Assembly (NCBI RefSeq): GCF_003762835.1
Contig: NZ_RJWA01000006.1
Span: forward strand, 124,001-188,000
Source of the DNA: Micromonospora sp. HM5-17
Lineage (GTDB): Bacteria; Actinomycetota; Actinomycetes; Mycobacteriales; Micromonosporaceae
Reading direction: 5' to 3'
Length of the DNA: 64,000 nucleotides
The notes beneath the pieces are model-generated. The model saw only the letters and a list, made by a program, of their open reading frames with translations, ran no database searches and was not told where the DNA came from. Made by a program: the position numbers and the translations under genes. Shown piece by piece: positions 18,948-28,467 of this stretch. Positions within the stretch are counted from its first letter, which is position 1. Every line of letters starts with the position of its first letter.

Positions 18948-20288
18948 TCAGCTCTGGCGCAGGAACCGGTCGAGCACCCGCACGCCGAACTGTAGCCCCT
19001 CGACCGGCACCCGCTCGTCAATGCCATGGAACAACGCGGAAAAGTTCAGGTCCGCCGGCAGCCGCAGCGGGGCGAACCCGAAGCAGCGGATGCCGAGCCG
19101 GTGGAACGCCTTCGCGTCGGTGCCGCCGGAGAGCATGTACGGCACCGCCCGGGCGCCCGGATCCTCGGCCCGCAGCGCCGCCGCCATCGCGTCCACCAGG
19201 GCGCCGTCGAACCCGGTCTCGAGGGCCGGCTGTCGGTGGATGTACTCGATCTCGATGTCCGGACCGACCACCTCGCGCAGCTCGGCGAGGAACAGCTCCG
19301 ACTGGCCGGGGAGGCTTCGGCAGTCGATGGTGGCGCTGGCCCGCCCGGGGATCACGTTGTCCTTGTAGCCCGCGGCGAGCCGGGTCGGGTTGGCGGTGTT
19401 CCGGATGGTCGCCCCGATGATGTTGGCGATCGGACCGAGCTTGGCAATCGCCGCCTCCGGGTCGTCCGGGTCGAGTTCGATGCCGAGCGCCGCGGAGACC
19501 TCCTCGAGGAAGGCGCGCACGGTCGGGGTCACCACGACCGGGAACCGGTGCCGGCCGACCCGGGCGACCGCCTCGGCCAGCGCGGTGACGGCGTTGTCGT
19601 CGTGCACCATCGAGCCGTGCCCGGGACGGCCCCGGGCGTGCAGCCGCAGCCACTCGAGGCCCTTCTCCGCCGTCTCGATCAGGTAGAACCGGAGGTCGTC
19701 GTTGACCGAGAAGGAGAAGCCACCGACCTCGCCGATCGCCTCCGTGCAGCCCTCCAGCAGCTCGGGGTGCCGGTCGACCAGGAAGTGCGCGCCGTACTCC
19801 CCGCCGGCCTCCTCATCGGCGGTGAAGGCCAGGACCAGGTCACGCGGGGGACGGACGCCGCGACGCTGCCAGTCCCGAACAACCGCCAGCACCATCGCGT
19901 CGAAGTCCTTCATGTCGATGGCGCCACGGCCCCAGAGGTAGCCGTCCCGGATCTCCCCGGAGAACGGGTGCACCGACCACTCGCTGGCGTCCGCCGGCAC
20001 CACGTCCAGGTGACCGTGGACCAGCAGGGCGCCTCGGCTCGGATCGGTGCCGGGGATCCGGGCGACCAGACTGGTCCGGCCGGGCGCCGACTCCCGCAGC
20101 TGCGCCTCGACGCCGACCTCGGCGAGCTTCTCCGCGACGTACTCCGCGGCGGCCCGCTCGCCGACCGCGGTCGCGGTGTCCCCGGTGTTGCTGGTGTCGA
20201 TCCGGAGCAGGTCCCGGCAGAGCGAGACGACCTCGTCGGTGGCGCTCGGATACGCCGGCGCGGAGTGGCTACTCATGGGCTTCTTCAT
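18948..20288 (-). CDS. M20-family metallopeptidase (ArgE/DapE/CPG2-like)
   Basis: This 446-residue cytoplasmic enzyme hydrolyses peptide or amide bonds with a two-metal centre. Visible ligands are VHGHLDVVPA (first His and catalytic Asp), WGRGAIDMKDF (bridging Asp), FTADEEAGGEYG (catalytic Glu and metal Glu), and a final SGGTDAKAFH (His). Length and order fit the M20A/M25/M40 group. ATG 20288 follows a GGTGGACTGG stretch; an in-frame ATG four codons later is possible. The substrate is unknown. It is divergent from the hemerythrin-like gene. Confidence 0.92.
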   Translation of the reverse strand: MKKPMSSHSAPAYPSATDEVVSLCRDLLRIDTSNTGDTATAVGERAAAEYVAEKLAEVGVEAQLRESAPGRTSLVARIPGTDPSRGALLVHGHLDVVPADASEWSVHPFSGEIRDGYLWGRGAIDMKDFDAMVLAVVRDWQRRGVRPPRDLVLAFTADEEAGGEYGAHFLVDRHPELLEGCTEAIGEVGGFSFSVNDDLRFYLIETAEKGLEWLRLHARGRPGHGSMVHDDNAVTALAEAVARVGRHRFPVVVTPTVRAFLEEVSAALGIELDPDDPEAAIAKLGPIANIIGATIRNTANPTRLAAGYKDNVIPGRASATIDCRSLPGQSELFLAELREVVGPDIEIEYIHRQPALETGFDGALVDAMAAALRAEDPGARAVPYMLSGGTDAKAFHRLGIRCFGFAPLRLPADLNFSALFHGIDERVPVEGLQFGVRVLDRFLRQS

Positions 20289-20436
20289 ACCAGTCCACCC
20301 AGGCCCACCGTCCGCCCCACCCGCTGTCGGGTTTTCCGCCGGAGGGTTCTGGGGTACCTGCGACCTGTCCGGTGAACCACCTCCGTCGATCCCGCCGGAG
20401 GTGCCGGGTCGGGGATCCGCCGCGAGGAGGGCAACC

Positions 20437-21075
20437 ATGACCGTACCGCTACCCCCACTGCCACCGATCGGCGACGACGAGGACTACCGGCCCGGTGGCC
20501 GGAGCATGGTGGACCTGCTCGCCGAGGAGCACGACCGGATCGCCGCGCTCCGCGCCCTACTGACCGCCGACGGTCCGCCCGAGCGGCGTGGTGAGGTCGC
20601 GGAGGTGCTGACCGCCACCCTGGCCCGGCACCTGTCCGGCGAGGAGCAGTACCTCTACCCGGCCGTCCGGGCCCTGCTGCCCGACGGCGACGCGCTGGCC
20701 GACCGGGAACTCGCGGCGGACACCGCGCTGCTGCGTACGCTCCGGGAACTCGCCGGGACCGGACCGGCCGAGCAGCGGTTCACCCGGCTCGCCGCCGAGG
20801 TCGCCGACCGGCTACGGCGGCACGCGGAGACCGCCTCGACGGTGATCTTTCCGGGGCTGCGGGCGACCGTCGACGAGGCCGACCTGATCCGGCTGGGCAA
20901 CCGGGTGGAGGTCGCCGAGGAGGCGGCGCCGACCCGCCCGCACCCGGACTCGCCAACGACGCCGCCGTGGAACCGGCTGGTCGAGCCGGCCCTCGGCGTG
21001 GTCGACAAGGTTCGGGACGCGGTGACCGGCCGGCCGACGTACGTCGAGGACCTGACCCCGCCGCCGCACGGCTGA
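20437..21075 (+). CDS. Hemerythrin HHE-domain protein
   Basis: The 212-residue product has an up-down helical bundle with the metal-ligand pattern of HHE proteins: EEHDRIAALRALL (about 29-41), LTATLARHLSGEEQYLYPAVRALLP with H-x3-E-x-Y (about 60-84), and RLRRHAETASTVIFPGL with H-x4-E-like spacing (about 130-148). These proteins bind a di-iron centre for oxygen, nitric oxide or redox sensing. A proline-rich linker and a C-terminal tail (TYVEDLTPPPHG) are not part of the domain. ATG 20437 has GAGGAGGG upstream. Confidence 0.83.
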   Translation: MTVPLPPLPPIGDDEDYRPGGRSMVDLLAEEHDRIAALRALLTADGPPERRGEVAEVLTATLARHLSGEEQYLYPAVRALLPDGDALADRELAADTALLRTLRELAGTGPAEQRFTRLAAEVADRLRRHAETASTVIFPGLRATVDEADLIRLGNRVEVAEEAAPTRPHPDSPTTPPWNRLVEPALGVVDKVRDAVTGRPTYVEDLTPPPHG

Positions 21076-21242
21076 CCCGGCGCGCGGGCGATGCCCACCC
21101 GGTCCCGACGCCGTGCCACGTGGCGGTGGGATGTCATGATCCCCGGCGAGGGATCCCGGTACGCGGCCGGCGCTGGTGCCGCCGGGACGGCGCACCGGGG
21201 AGCGGGACGGGTCCGGGCACGAGGCGGACGGGAGGACTGACG

Positions 21243-21917
21243 GTGCGCAAAGCGGTGGTGGTTCGGGGCGGCTGGGAGGGCCACGTCCCGGTGGAGGCGA
21301 CCGAGCTGTTCATTCCGTTCCTACGGGAGCACGGGTTCGCGGTCGAGGTCCACGACGACCTGGACGTCTACACCGACCGGGTGCGGATGGCCGCCGCGGA
21401 CCTCGTCGTGCAGTGCTGGTCGATCGGGACCATCACCGACGAGCAGGCCGCCGGGCTGATCGCGGCGGTCCGCGCCGGGACCGGCTTCGCCGGCTGGCAC
21501 GGCGGGATCGTCGGCGCGTTCCACCACAACGCCTACCACCAGCTCACCGGCGGGGTCTTCGTGCACCATCCGCCCGGGTTCGTCGACCACGACCTGACGG
21601 TCCTGCCGGGCCGAGCCGACCATCCGGTGGTCCGGGGCATCGGCACGGTCCGGCTGCACACCGAGAAGTACTGGGTGTTGACGGACCCCCTCAACGACGT
21701 ACTGGCGACGGTGACGTTCGACCCGGAGCCGGAGCGGGACACCGCGGCGGCGACGCCCTGGCACCGTTCGGTCACCCTGCCGGCGGTCTGGACCCGGCAG
21801 TGGGGCGCGGGACGAGTCTTCGTCTCGACGGTCGGACACAAACTCGACGACCTGACGCTTCCGCCGATCCGGACGATCACCGAACGCGGCCTGCTCTGGG
21901 CCGCTCGGCAGCGCTAG
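21243..21917 (+). CDS. ThuA-like domain protein
   Basis: The 224-residue protein has the class-I glutamine-amidotransferase-like fold of ThuA proteins: KAVVVRGGWEGHVPVEATELF at the N terminus, AADLVVQCWSIGTITDEQAAGL, and the FAGWHGGIVGAFHHNAYHQLTGGVF core (about residues 79-103). The related trehalose-utilisation and sugar-dehydrogenase partner proteins suggest a role in sugar metabolism, but no sugar operon is adjacent. GTG 21243 has GGAGG eight bases upstream. The LysR gene follows after 94 bases and may control it. Confidence 0.85.
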   Translation: MRKAVVVRGGWEGHVPVEATELFIPFLREHGFAVEVHDDLDVYTDRVRMAAADLVVQCWSIGTITDEQAAGLIAAVRAGTGFAGWHGGIVGAFHHNAYHQLTGGVFVHHPPGFVDHDLTVLPGRADHPVVRGIGTVRLHTEKYWVLTDPLNDVLATVTFDPEPERDTAAATPWHRSVTLPAVWTRQWGAGRVFVSTVGHKLDDLTLPPIRTITERGLLWAARQR

Positions 21918-22011
21918 GTGTCCGTTCGGTCGCAGTTTGCGTTTTCCTTGGGGGATCTTTCGTTGTCCAAAGGTCTTCCCGAGAATCCCGTCCTGGTCCT
22001 ACCGTCACGCT

Positions 22012-22983
22012 ATGAATCTGGAGCTGCGCCACCTCAAGGTGGTCTGCGCGATCGCGGAGACGGGCAGCGTGACCAAGGCAGCCTCGGCCCTGGGGCTGGC
22101 GCAGCCCGCGCTCACCGCACAGCTCCAGCGCATCGAGCGCACGCTCGGCGGTCCGCTCTTCGAGCGGGACCGCCGGGGCGCCCGACCCACCGCGCTGGGC
22201 GAGTTGGTGTTGGCCCGGGCCCGGGTCCTGCTCCCGGCGATGAAAGGGCTGCAGGACGAGGCCGCCCGGCTGGCCGGTACCGGTACGGCGATGACCCGGT
22301 TCCGGCTCGGCGGGGTGAACAGCCCGATCCTCGGCGGGCTGGTCCACCGGCTCGCCGCCGACCAGCCACACGCACAGATCAGCACGTACGCCTCCTGGTC
22401 GGTCGACGAGCTGGCCCAGATGGTGCTCGGCGGCCGGCTCGACTACGTCCTCTCCGGAGTCTGCGGCGACGCGACGCCGTCGGCCGAGTTCGGCCTGACC
22501 TGGCGGGCGGTGGCGGTGGACGCCGTCTTCGTGCTGCTGCCGGAGACGCACCCGCTCGCCGGGCAGGACGAGGTGCCACTGGCCGCGTTGAGCGAGGAAC
22601 GCTGGGCGGCGGCGCCCGGTGACGGATGCTTCGAGAGCTGCTTCATCGCGGCCTGTGCCCGGGCGGGGTTCACGCCCCGCAAGATCTACGAGACCGACAT
22701 CCGCAGCTGCATCGATCTGGTGGAGGCGGGCGAGGCGGTCGCGCTCGCCCAGGCGACGTTCCGGCCGGTGCCCGGGTTGGTGACGCGTCCGCTGGCCAAC
22801 ACGCCGCTGCGCTGGCGGCTGGTGCTCGGCTGGCACCCGGACGCCCCGGCGGCGGCGGTCGCCGACCGGGTCCTCGGACACGCCATCTCCGCCTACACCG
22901 ACTCGTTGTCCCGCACCCCGCACTACCTCGCCTGGCTGGCCCGCAACCCCAGCTTCGGCGCGCAGGACCTGGCCGCGGCCTGA
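22012..22983 (+). CDS. LysR-family transcriptional regulator
   Basis: The 323-residue protein begins with the LysR helix-turn-helix (residues 1-60: LRHLKVVCAIAETGSVTKAASALGLAQPALTAQLQRIERTLGGPLFERDRRG). A periplasmic-binding-like effector domain follows. The ATG at 22012 is right at the family start, and the 25 extra codons upstream are not conserved. The 94 bases before it are unusually AT-rich and contain TTTGCGTTTTCC, so the operator and promoter are probably there. The likely target is itself or the ThuA-like gene. No divergent partner is present. Confidence 0.9.
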   Translation: MNLELRHLKVVCAIAETGSVTKAASALGLAQPALTAQLQRIERTLGGPLFERDRRGARPTALGELVLARARVLLPAMKGLQDEAARLAGTGTAMTRFRLGGVNSPILGGLVHRLAADQPHAQISTYASWSVDELAQMVLGGRLDYVLSGVCGDATPSAEFGLTWRAVAVDAVFVLLPETHPLAGQDEVPLAALSEERWAAAPGDGCFESCFIAACARAGFTPRKIYETDIRSCIDLVEAGEAVALAQATFRPVPGLVTRPLANTPLRWRLVLGWHPDAPAAAVADRVLGHAISAYTDSLSRTPHYLAWLARNPSFGAQDLAAA

Positions 22984-23686
22984 CCCCGCCACCGGCGCCG
23001 ACGGTCCGCCACGGTCCGCGGCCGGACCCGGTCAGCCGGTCAGGAGCGCGCCACCACGCACCGGCCCCCGGTCACGCGTCGGCTCCGCGGACGGTATGAG
23101 TTAGGCGGTATATACCTCGCTCGGCTCCGGGGCGCTACCGTGGCGGTGCCCTGCCCGATCCAGCGTCCCGGGCGCTGCCCGGAGCTGACCCCCGGTCCGG
23201 CGGGGCGCCGACCACCGTGCACCGGCCGGTTCCGGGCCGGGCGGTGCACGGCCTGCCTCGCGTACCGCCCCCGTTCCCGGTGGCCCGGTGGCACCCCGGG
23301 CCACCGGCGGCGGCCCACTCCGGCGGGGCGTCGCCTCGTCCGATGTGGACGTCGTCGCACCGGACGCGCGACGGGAGCCGCCGGGTGTGCGTGGCCAGCG
23401 GCTCGGTGTGCGTGGCCAGCGGCTCCTGGCCCGGCGGCGGACGAGACGGTCAGCGACGCCGGCACCGCTTTCGCCTCACCCCGCGGGGTGCGTGTCCCCT
23501 CTCGGCCCGCGGGGCGCGCGGGGTGCCGTCACCGGTTCGACGCCACCGGCCGGTACGCGGCCGCCGCCCCGACCGGCACCGGTTCCGGGGTGCCGGCCCG
23601 GGCGCGACCGCCGTGGAGTACCGGCCGTGCCGGGCCGGTACGGCACACCCGGTGCGAACGGGCCGCCAGCGGGTACCGGTACCGGC
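22984..23686. other. Long intergenic region with a 21-bp tandem repeat and a palindrome
   Basis: I find no credible gene in these 703 bases. The stretch holds two perfect or near-perfect tandem copies of a 21-base unit starting GTGTGCGTGGCCAGC (23385-23405 and 23406-23426). It also holds an isolated AT-rich palindrome GGTATATACC (23107-23116) that could be an operator or a -10 region. Overlapping open frames on both strands look like GC-rich noise. Confidence 0.45.
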
Positions 23687-23923
23687 ATGACCGACCTGAT
23701 TCCACCCGAGGACGACCGCGAGACCGTACGCCGGATCGCCGCCGCCCACACCACCGCCTCCCGGGACGTCGAGGCGTTCCTGCGCCGACTCCCTGCCCTA
23801 CCGACGCCCGAGGACGTCGCCGAGTACGCCGCTCTGCTGGCCCGGGAGGAGGCGATCCGGGTCGAGCGCAGCGACGCGGCCACCGCGGCCGGGCTGACCG
23901 TTCCCACCGTCGGCGGGGAGTGA
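23687..23923 (+). CDS. Small hypothetical protein
   Basis: A 78-residue acidic helical protein beginning MTDLIPPEDDRETVRRIAAAH. No domain is recognised. Third-position GC is high and the composition is protein-like (regular spacing of Glu, Arg and Ala), which sets it apart from the noise frames upstream. The ribosome site is poor (GGTACCGGC before ATG), so it may be leaderless or not expressed. Confidence 0.5.
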   Translation: MTDLIPPEDDRETVRRIAAAHTTASRDVEAFLRRLPALPTPEDVAEYAALLAREEAIRVERSDAATAAGLTVPTVGGE

Positions 23924-24002
23924 CCGCCGGTCCGGCGGCGTACCGCGGGCGCCGCCGGTGACGCCGCGGGCCCGTCGGCCGGCGCCCGCCGACGGGCCCG
24001 GG

Positions 24003-24353
24003 CTACCGCTCGAGCAGCGGGTCGTGGCCGAGATCCAGCAGGGCGTGCCGCCACTCCTGGTCTCCGGTGCCGTCCGGGGGGCGCTCGTCGAGCAGGCCCT
24101 GCACCTCGGCGATGGTCTCCCGCATGACCTGGATGTCGCCCTCGGTGAGGTCCACCTTGCGTTTCCGCAACACCGCGAGGATGCTGCGGCCGGGCTGGGG
24201 CAGCCCGAGATCCGGGTCCGCGCCGAAGACCTCCTCGCCGGATCCCCGGGTCAGCAACCAGTCCCGGAGCCGCTCCGAGGTGACGTTGACGCAGCTGTGG
24301 AAGTCCTCCCAGAGTTGGTCCAACTCGGGGTCGACGCGTTGCTTGCGTACCAT
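24003..24353 (-). CDS. DUF3140 family protein
   Basis: The 116-residue protein has the family pattern: LWEDFHSCVNVTSERLRDWLLTRGS near the start, GRSILAVLRKRKVDLTEGDIQVMRETIAEVQGLLDERPP in the middle, and EWRHALLDLGHDPL at the end. The family is found in actinobacteria and some other soil bacteria, and its role is unknown; a DNA-binding role has been suggested from its basic RKRK segment, which is inference. Its ATG 24353 overlaps the TGA of the small upstream gene by one base, so they are coupled. Confidence 0.88.
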   Translation of the reverse strand: MVRKQRVDPELDQLWEDFHSCVNVTSERLRDWLLTRGSGEEVFGADPDLGLPQPGRSILAVLRKRKVDLTEGDIQVMRETIAEVQGLLDERPPDGTGDQEWRHALLDLGHDPLLER

Positions 24354-24544
24354 CAGGGCTCCTCCCCGGCCCCGGCCGGACCGTCCTCACCCCGGTCACC
24401 CGCGGCGCCGCCCGACCCGGCCGCCCGGTCCGGCCGCGCCGCCGGCGGGCGGGGCACCAGGTTCGGCGTACGCCGTACCTCGCGGGGGGTGAGCACGGCA
24501 TCGGTCTTGGCGCTCTTCTCGCGGTTCTCCTCAGGCTGACTCAC
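24353..24544 (-). CDS. Small basic, Pro/Ala-rich protein coupled to DUF3140
   Basis: A 63-residue protein starting VSQPEENREKSAKTDAVLTP at GTG 24544, behind a very strong GAGGAGGAG ribosome site. The stretch REVRRTPNLVPRPP is basic and likely unstructured, and the remainder is low-complexity Gly/Ala. The stop overlaps the DUF3140 start. A pairing of a short basic partner with DUF3140 is what the sequence shows. Its function is unknown. Confidence 0.65.
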   Translation of the reverse strand: MSQPEENREKSAKTDAVLTPREVRRTPNLVPRPPAARPDRAAGSGGAAGDRGEDGPAGAGEEP

Positions 24545-24696
24545 GTCGCTTCTCCTCCTCTGCCCGTCGCCCGGGCACCCGATCCCCCGCCACCGGGGCG
24601 CCACCCCACCCGACGGCTACCGGACCGGCCCCGACCCGGCAGGCCACCGGGACCCGGGCACACCCGGCAGCTCACCGGCGCGCACCATTTGGCAGC

Positions 24697-27261
24697 TCAC
24701 CGGCCTGCGGAGAGGGCGGCCGGGCTCCGTCCGCTCGACCGCTCCCCCTCGGACACCTCGAACGTCAACTCGTCGTCGCGGGCGCCGACCGTGACGTGCT
24801 GCCCCGGCGCGAGCGTGCCGTCGAGCAGCATCCGGGAGAGCCGGGTGTCGACCTCCCGCTGGATCGTCCGGCGCAGCGGTCGGGCGCCGAACTGCGGCTC
24901 GTAGCCGTGCCGGGCGATCCAGTCCACCCCGTCGGTGGTGATCTCGACGCCGATGTCCTGGGCCCGAAGCCGTCGGCGCGTCTCCTCCAGCAACAGCTCG
25001 GTGATCTGCCGCAGCTGCTCGCTCTCCAGTCGGCGGAAGATGATCACCTCGTCGATCCGGTTGAGGAACTCTGGCCGGAACTGCTCCTGCAGGCGGCGCA
25101 TCAGCCGGTCCCGCAACTCGGCGTTCTCCTGGTCTGCCCCGGTCGCGGCCCCGCCACCGAAGCCGATGCTGCGCTGGGTGCCGGTGATCAGCTCCGAACC
25201 CAGGTTGCTCGTCATGATCAGCACGGTGTTCCGGAAGTTCACCGTCCGCCCCTGGCTGTCGGTGAGCCGGCCGTCGTCGAGGACCTGCAGGAGGATGTTG
25301 AAGACGTCCGGGTGGGCCTTCTCGATCTCGTCGAGCAGCACCACCGCGTACGGCCGGCGCCGCACCGCCTCGGTCAGCTGACCCGCCTCCTCGTACCCGA
25401 CGTACCCGGGCGGGGCACCCACCAACCGACTCACGGTGTGCCGCTCCTGGAACTCGCTCATGTCCAGCCGGACCATCCGGTCCTGCTCCCCGAAGAGCGC
25501 CTCGGCCAACGCCCGGGCCAGCTCCGTCTTGCCCACCCCGGTCGGGCCGAGGAAGAGGAAGCTCCCCATCGGCCGGTCCGGATCGGCCAACCCCGTCCGG
25601 GAGCGCCGGACCGCCTCGGCGACCGCGGTCACCGCGGCGTCCTGGCCGATCACCCGCTCGTGCAGGTGGCCCTCCAGGCGCAGCAGCCGGTCCCGTTCCT
25701 CCTCGGTGAGCTGGCTGACCGGGATCCCGGTCGCCCGGGAGACCACCTCGGCGATCTCGTGCGGCCCCACCTCCGGCACCGCCGGCTGACCGCCGTCGCC
25801 GCGGGCGGCCTCGAGGCGCTCCTTGAGCTCGTGGCAGCGGTCGCGCAGTTCGGAGGCGCGCTCGTACTGCTCGTCGGCGACCGCCTGGTCCTTGTCCCGC
25901 TTCACCTCCTCCAGTTCCCGTTCCAGTTCCCGTACGTCGCCGGCGGGGGTCCGGGTGCGCAGCCGCACCCGCGCGCCCGCCTGGTCGAGCAGGTCGATCG
26001 CCTTGTCCGGCAGGAACCGGTCGGTGACGTACCGGTCGGAGAGCTCGGCCGCGGCGACGAGCGCCTCGTCGGTGAACCGCACCTGGTGGTGGGCCTCGTA
26101 CCGGTCCCGCAGCCCGCGCAGGATCTCCACCGTGTCGTCGATGGTGGGTTCCGGCACCAGCACCGGCTGGAACCGCCGCGCCAGCGCGGCGTCCTTCTCG
26201 ATGTGGCGCCGGTACTCGTTCAGGGTGGTCGCGCCGATCACCCGCATGTCGCCGCGGGCCAGCGCCGGCTTGAGCATGTTGCTCGCGTCCATCCCGCCCT
26301 CGGCGCCGGCACCGCCCGCGCCGACCAAGGTGTGCAGTTCGTCGAGGAAAATGATCAGCTCGTCGCCGTGTGCCCGGATCTCGTCGATGACCTTCTTCAG
26401 CCGCTCCTCGAAGTCGCCCCGGTAGCGGGTCCCGGCGACCAGCCCGGCCAGGTCCAACTGGACCACCCGCTTGCCGATCAGGGTCTGCGGGACGTCCCCG
26501 TCGGCGATCCGCTCGGCGAGCCCCTCGACGATGGCGGTCTTCCCGACCCCGGCCTCGCCGATCAGCACGGGGTTGTTCTTGGTACGCCGGGAGAGGATCT
26601 CCACCGCCTGCTCGATCTCGTCGCCCCGCCCGATCACCGGGTCGATCTCGTCCGCCCGGGCCAGGTCGGTGAGGTCCTGCCCGTACTGGTCGAGGGTCGG
26701 GGTGCCCCGGTCGGGGCGCCCGACGACTCCGCCGCTCACACTCGCGGCCTGGAGCGACTGGGGCTGGATCCGGCCAGCGGCGAGCATCCGCCCGGCCGGC
26801 GACTCGGGGTTGAGCGGGAGCGCCATCAGGATGTGCTCGGGGCCGATGTACGTGGCGCCCATGGCCCGGGAGAGCTGGTGGGCGTCGAGCAGTGCCCGCT
26901 TCGCCGCCGGGGTGAGCGAGATGTTCGACGGGACCTGGCCGTGCCGGGCCGGACGCTGCACCCGCTGCTCGCCGCCGAGGGCGCCGAGCAGCGCGTCCGG
27001 GTCGGCGCCGGCCCGGCCGAGCAGGTCCCGCAGCGGCTCACGTTGCAGGGCCGCCCAGAGCAGGTGGTCGGTGTCCAGGTCGCTGCTGTTCGCCTGCGCC
27101 GCCCGGCGGGCCGCGTCGGCGAGCATCTCCCGGGCGTCCGCGGTCATCAGCCGGGTGATGTCCACCCGCTGACCCTGCCGGCGGCTCTCCCCGCGCCCGA
27201 AGTACCGGGCCAGGAACTCGTCCCACGGGTCAACGCCGAAGTCGCCGGGTCCCTGCGTCAT
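24697..27261 (-). CDS. ClpC-like AAA+ ATPase, ATP-binding subunit of Clp protease
   Basis: The 854-residue HSP100 unfoldase has a short extra N terminus ([22 protein letters not shown]), a double Clp-N repeat domain (about 40-185), the first AAA+ module with Walker A GEAGVGKT (about 235-242) and Walker B IIFLDELH, a UVR-type coiled coil (about 452-482, [19 protein letters not shown]), and the second AAA+ module with GPTGVGKT (about 571-578) and [11 protein letters not shown]. The UVR segment marks it as ClpC rather than ClpB. An IGF loop (RSIGFGGG) could contact ClpP. A GGAGGGGGAC ribosome site precedes ATG 27261. No HAIR or CIRCE element was recognised. It may be a paralogue of the main clpC. 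Confidence 0.93.
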   Translation of the reverse strand: MTQGPGDFGVDPWDEFLARYFGRGESRRQGQRVDITRLMTADAREMLADAARRAAQANSSDLDTDHLLWAALQREPLRDLLGRAGADPDALLGALGGEQRVQRPARHGQVPSNISLTPAAKRALLDAHQLSRAMGATYIGPEHILMALPLNPESPAGRMLAAGRIQPQSLQAASVSGGVVGRPDRGTPTLDQYGQDLTDLARADEIDPVIGRGDEIEQAVEILSRRTKNNPVLIGEAGVGKTAIVEGLAERIADGDVPQTLIGKRVVQLDLAGLVAGTRYRGDFEERLKKVIDEIRAHGDELIIFLDELHTLVGAGGAGAEGGMDASNMLKPALARGDMRVIGATTLNEYRRHIEKDAALARRFQPVLVPEPTIDDTVEILRGLRDRYEAHHQVRFTDEALVAAAELSDRYVTDRFLPDKAIDLLDQAGARVRLRTRTPAGDVRELERELEEVKRDKDQAVADEQYERASELRDRCHELKERLEAARGDGGQPAVPEVGPHEIAEVVSRATGIPVSQLTEEERDRLLRLEGHLHERVIGQDAAVTAVAEAVRRSRTGLADPDRPMGSFLFLGPTGVGKTELARALAEALFGEQDRMVRLDMSEFQERHTVSRLVGAPPGYVGYEEAGQLTEAVRRRPYAVVLLDEIEKAHPDVFNILLQVLDDGRLTDSQGRTVNFRNTVLIMTSNLGSELITGTQRSIGFGGGAATGADQENAELRDRLMRRLQEQFRPEFLNRIDEVIIFRRLESEQLRQITELLLEETRRRLRAQDIGVEITTDGVDWIARHGYEPQFGARPLRRTIQREVDTRLSRMLLDGTLAPGQHVTVGARDDELTFEVSEGERSSGRSPAALSAGR

Positions 27262-27615
27262 CTCTCGTCCCCCTCCCGGGCGCCTCGCAACGGGCGCGGG
27301 CACTGGCGCTGTCTGGCCTACCCGGCCGCAGGCCCGACAAACGTGCCGTAACCGCAACCGGAGCGGGGCCCGTCGGGGGCTAATCGGCCCTGGTCGGGCG
27401 GGTCCGGCGTATCGGGACGAGGGCGCCGTCCGGGCGCGCGACGACCCGTCGGGAGCCGGCCCTACAGGTCGGGCCGGGCCCCGGGAGAGGCCATGCCGGG
27501 CTCGGCGCGACGGTGGCGGCCCCGGACGAGCCGGCCGCCGGCGGTGCGAGACGAGCCGGCCGTCGGTACGGAGCGGCGGCGTGCCAGGCCATCGCGCCGG
27601 TGGCAGGCTGGACGG
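27262..27615. other. Divergent intergenic region upstream of the ClpC-like gene
   Basis: These 354 bases separate the Clp ATPase and the NYN-domain gene. No gene, RNA or known heat-shock operator (HAIR, CIRCE, CtsR-type repeat) was recognised. It presumably holds both promoters. Confidence 0.45.
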
Positions 27616-28035
27616 ATGGAGCCTGAGCCGCTGCTGGTTGTCGACGCCGCCAACGTCGTGGGGTCGGTGCCGGACGGCTGGTGGCGCGACCGGGTCGGCG
27701 CGACGACCCGGCTGCGCGACCGGCTGGCGCCACTGCGCCGGCACGGCCTGCCGGGGCTGCCCCCGCCGGTCGAGGTCGTGCTGGTGGTCGAGGGGGCGGC
27801 CCGACAGGTCGCGGCCAGCGCGGAGGTCCGGGTCGTCGCCGCCGAGTCGTCCGGCGACGACGCGATCGTGGCGCTGGTCCGGACCGAGGCGACCGCCCGG
27901 AGCTGCGTGGTGGTCACCGCGGACCGGGAGTTGCGCTCCCGGGTGGCGGCGCTCGGCGTCGAGGTACGCGGCCCCCGGTGGCTGACACCCGGTCAGGGAA
28001 ACCAACCCACCGGGAGCCAACTGTCGGAGATCTGA
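27616..28035 (+). CDS. NYN/PIN-like domain protein
   Basis: The 139-residue protein opens with LLVVDAANVVGSVPDGWWRDR, where the first Asp and the Asn are the typical metal-site residues of NYN nucleases, and continues with SSGDDAIVALV (acidic pair) and VVVTADRELRSRVAALGVEVRGPRWL (acidic ligand and last strand). NYN proteins are metal-dependent RNases in RNA processing or decay; in databases such short actinobacterial forms are also called NTP pyrophosphohydrolase. RNase activity is inference from the fold. Confidence 0.78.
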   Translation: MEPEPLLVVDAANVVGSVPDGWWRDRVGATTRLRDRLAPLRRHGLPGLPPPVEVVLVVEGAARQVAASAEVRVVAAESSGDDAIVALVRTEATARSCVVVTADRELRSRVAALGVEVRGPRWLTPGQGNQPTGSQLSEI

Positions 28036-28117
28036 CGAAGTAGCCAGACGATCACGGAAAGTAGCAGGTTGGCCGAGCTGCGACGATCTTGTCGGTCCGG
28101 CGCCGATCCGGACACCG

Positions 28118-28132
28118 GGGCGGTAACCGCCC
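28118..28132. promoter_or_regulatory. Palindrome in front of the four-gene FtsK operon
   Basis: GGGCGGTAACCGCCC is a perfect inverted repeat around one central base. It lies 69 bases before the first gene of the operon, upstream of an AT-rich stretch (GATAAGCTCTAATAAGAG) that could hold the -10 box. A repressor operator is plausible. Confidence 0.45.
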
Positions 28133-28201
28133 AGGGGTGCACCGAAGGGCCGCGGGGATAAGCTCTAATAAGAGCCCTCCCCGCCCCCAGGAGGTTTCGT
28201 C

Positions 28202-28462
28202 GTGGCGAGCGTCGCCGAGCTGAAGGCAGCCATCGATGCCGCACTCCAACAGATCGGCGATGGCCAGGCCGCGGTCCAGGCCGCCAGCGAGAAACTCGCT
28301 GAGGCGCAGCAGACCCTGGCCGGCGCGTTGGAGGGCAGCGGGCACGCCACCGTCGAGGCCGCCCAGGCGTCGCTCTCCCAGGCCGCGCAGGAACTCGAGG
28401 AGTGCCTCGCCGCCACGCTCGCCGCGGTCGAACAGGCCCAGCTCTACGTCTCGACGCTCTGA
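28202..28462 (+). CDS. Small Ala/Gln-rich helical protein, first gene of FtsK operon
   Basis: An 86-residue all-helical protein (VAELKAAIDAALQQIGDGQAAVQAASEKLAEAQQTLAGAL) made of two amphipathic helices separated by EGSGHATVEAAQ, which gives a helical hairpin. The size and shape recall WXG100 (Esx) proteins, but the WXG turn is missing and the turn reads GSGH. GTG 28202 follows AGGAGG at an ideal spacing. Five bases separate its stop from the next gene. I infer that it may be the substrate or a structural partner of the operon's ATPase. No family name is recognised. Confidence 0.75.
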   Translation: MASVAELKAAIDAALQQIGDGQAAVQAASEKLAEAQQTLAGALEGSGHATVEAAQASLSQAAQELEECLAATLAAVEQAQLYVSTL

Positions 28463-28467
28463 TCCGG

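Noticed and set aside
22984-23686. Plus-strand frames of 100-270 codons
   Set aside because: They are Arg/Pro/Gly noise with no conserved segment and no ribosome site, and contain a 21-bp tandem repeat that would not suit a folded protein.
24667-24705. Direct repeat GGCAGCTCACCGGC at the end of the ClpC-like gene
   Set aside because: Two short copies in GC-rich sequence that overlap the stop codon. No structure or conserved role is suggested.
28202-28462. WXG100 (Esx) protein
   Set aside because: The size and helical hairpin fit, but the Trp-x-Gly turn and the C-terminal secretion motif Y-x3-D/E are missing.
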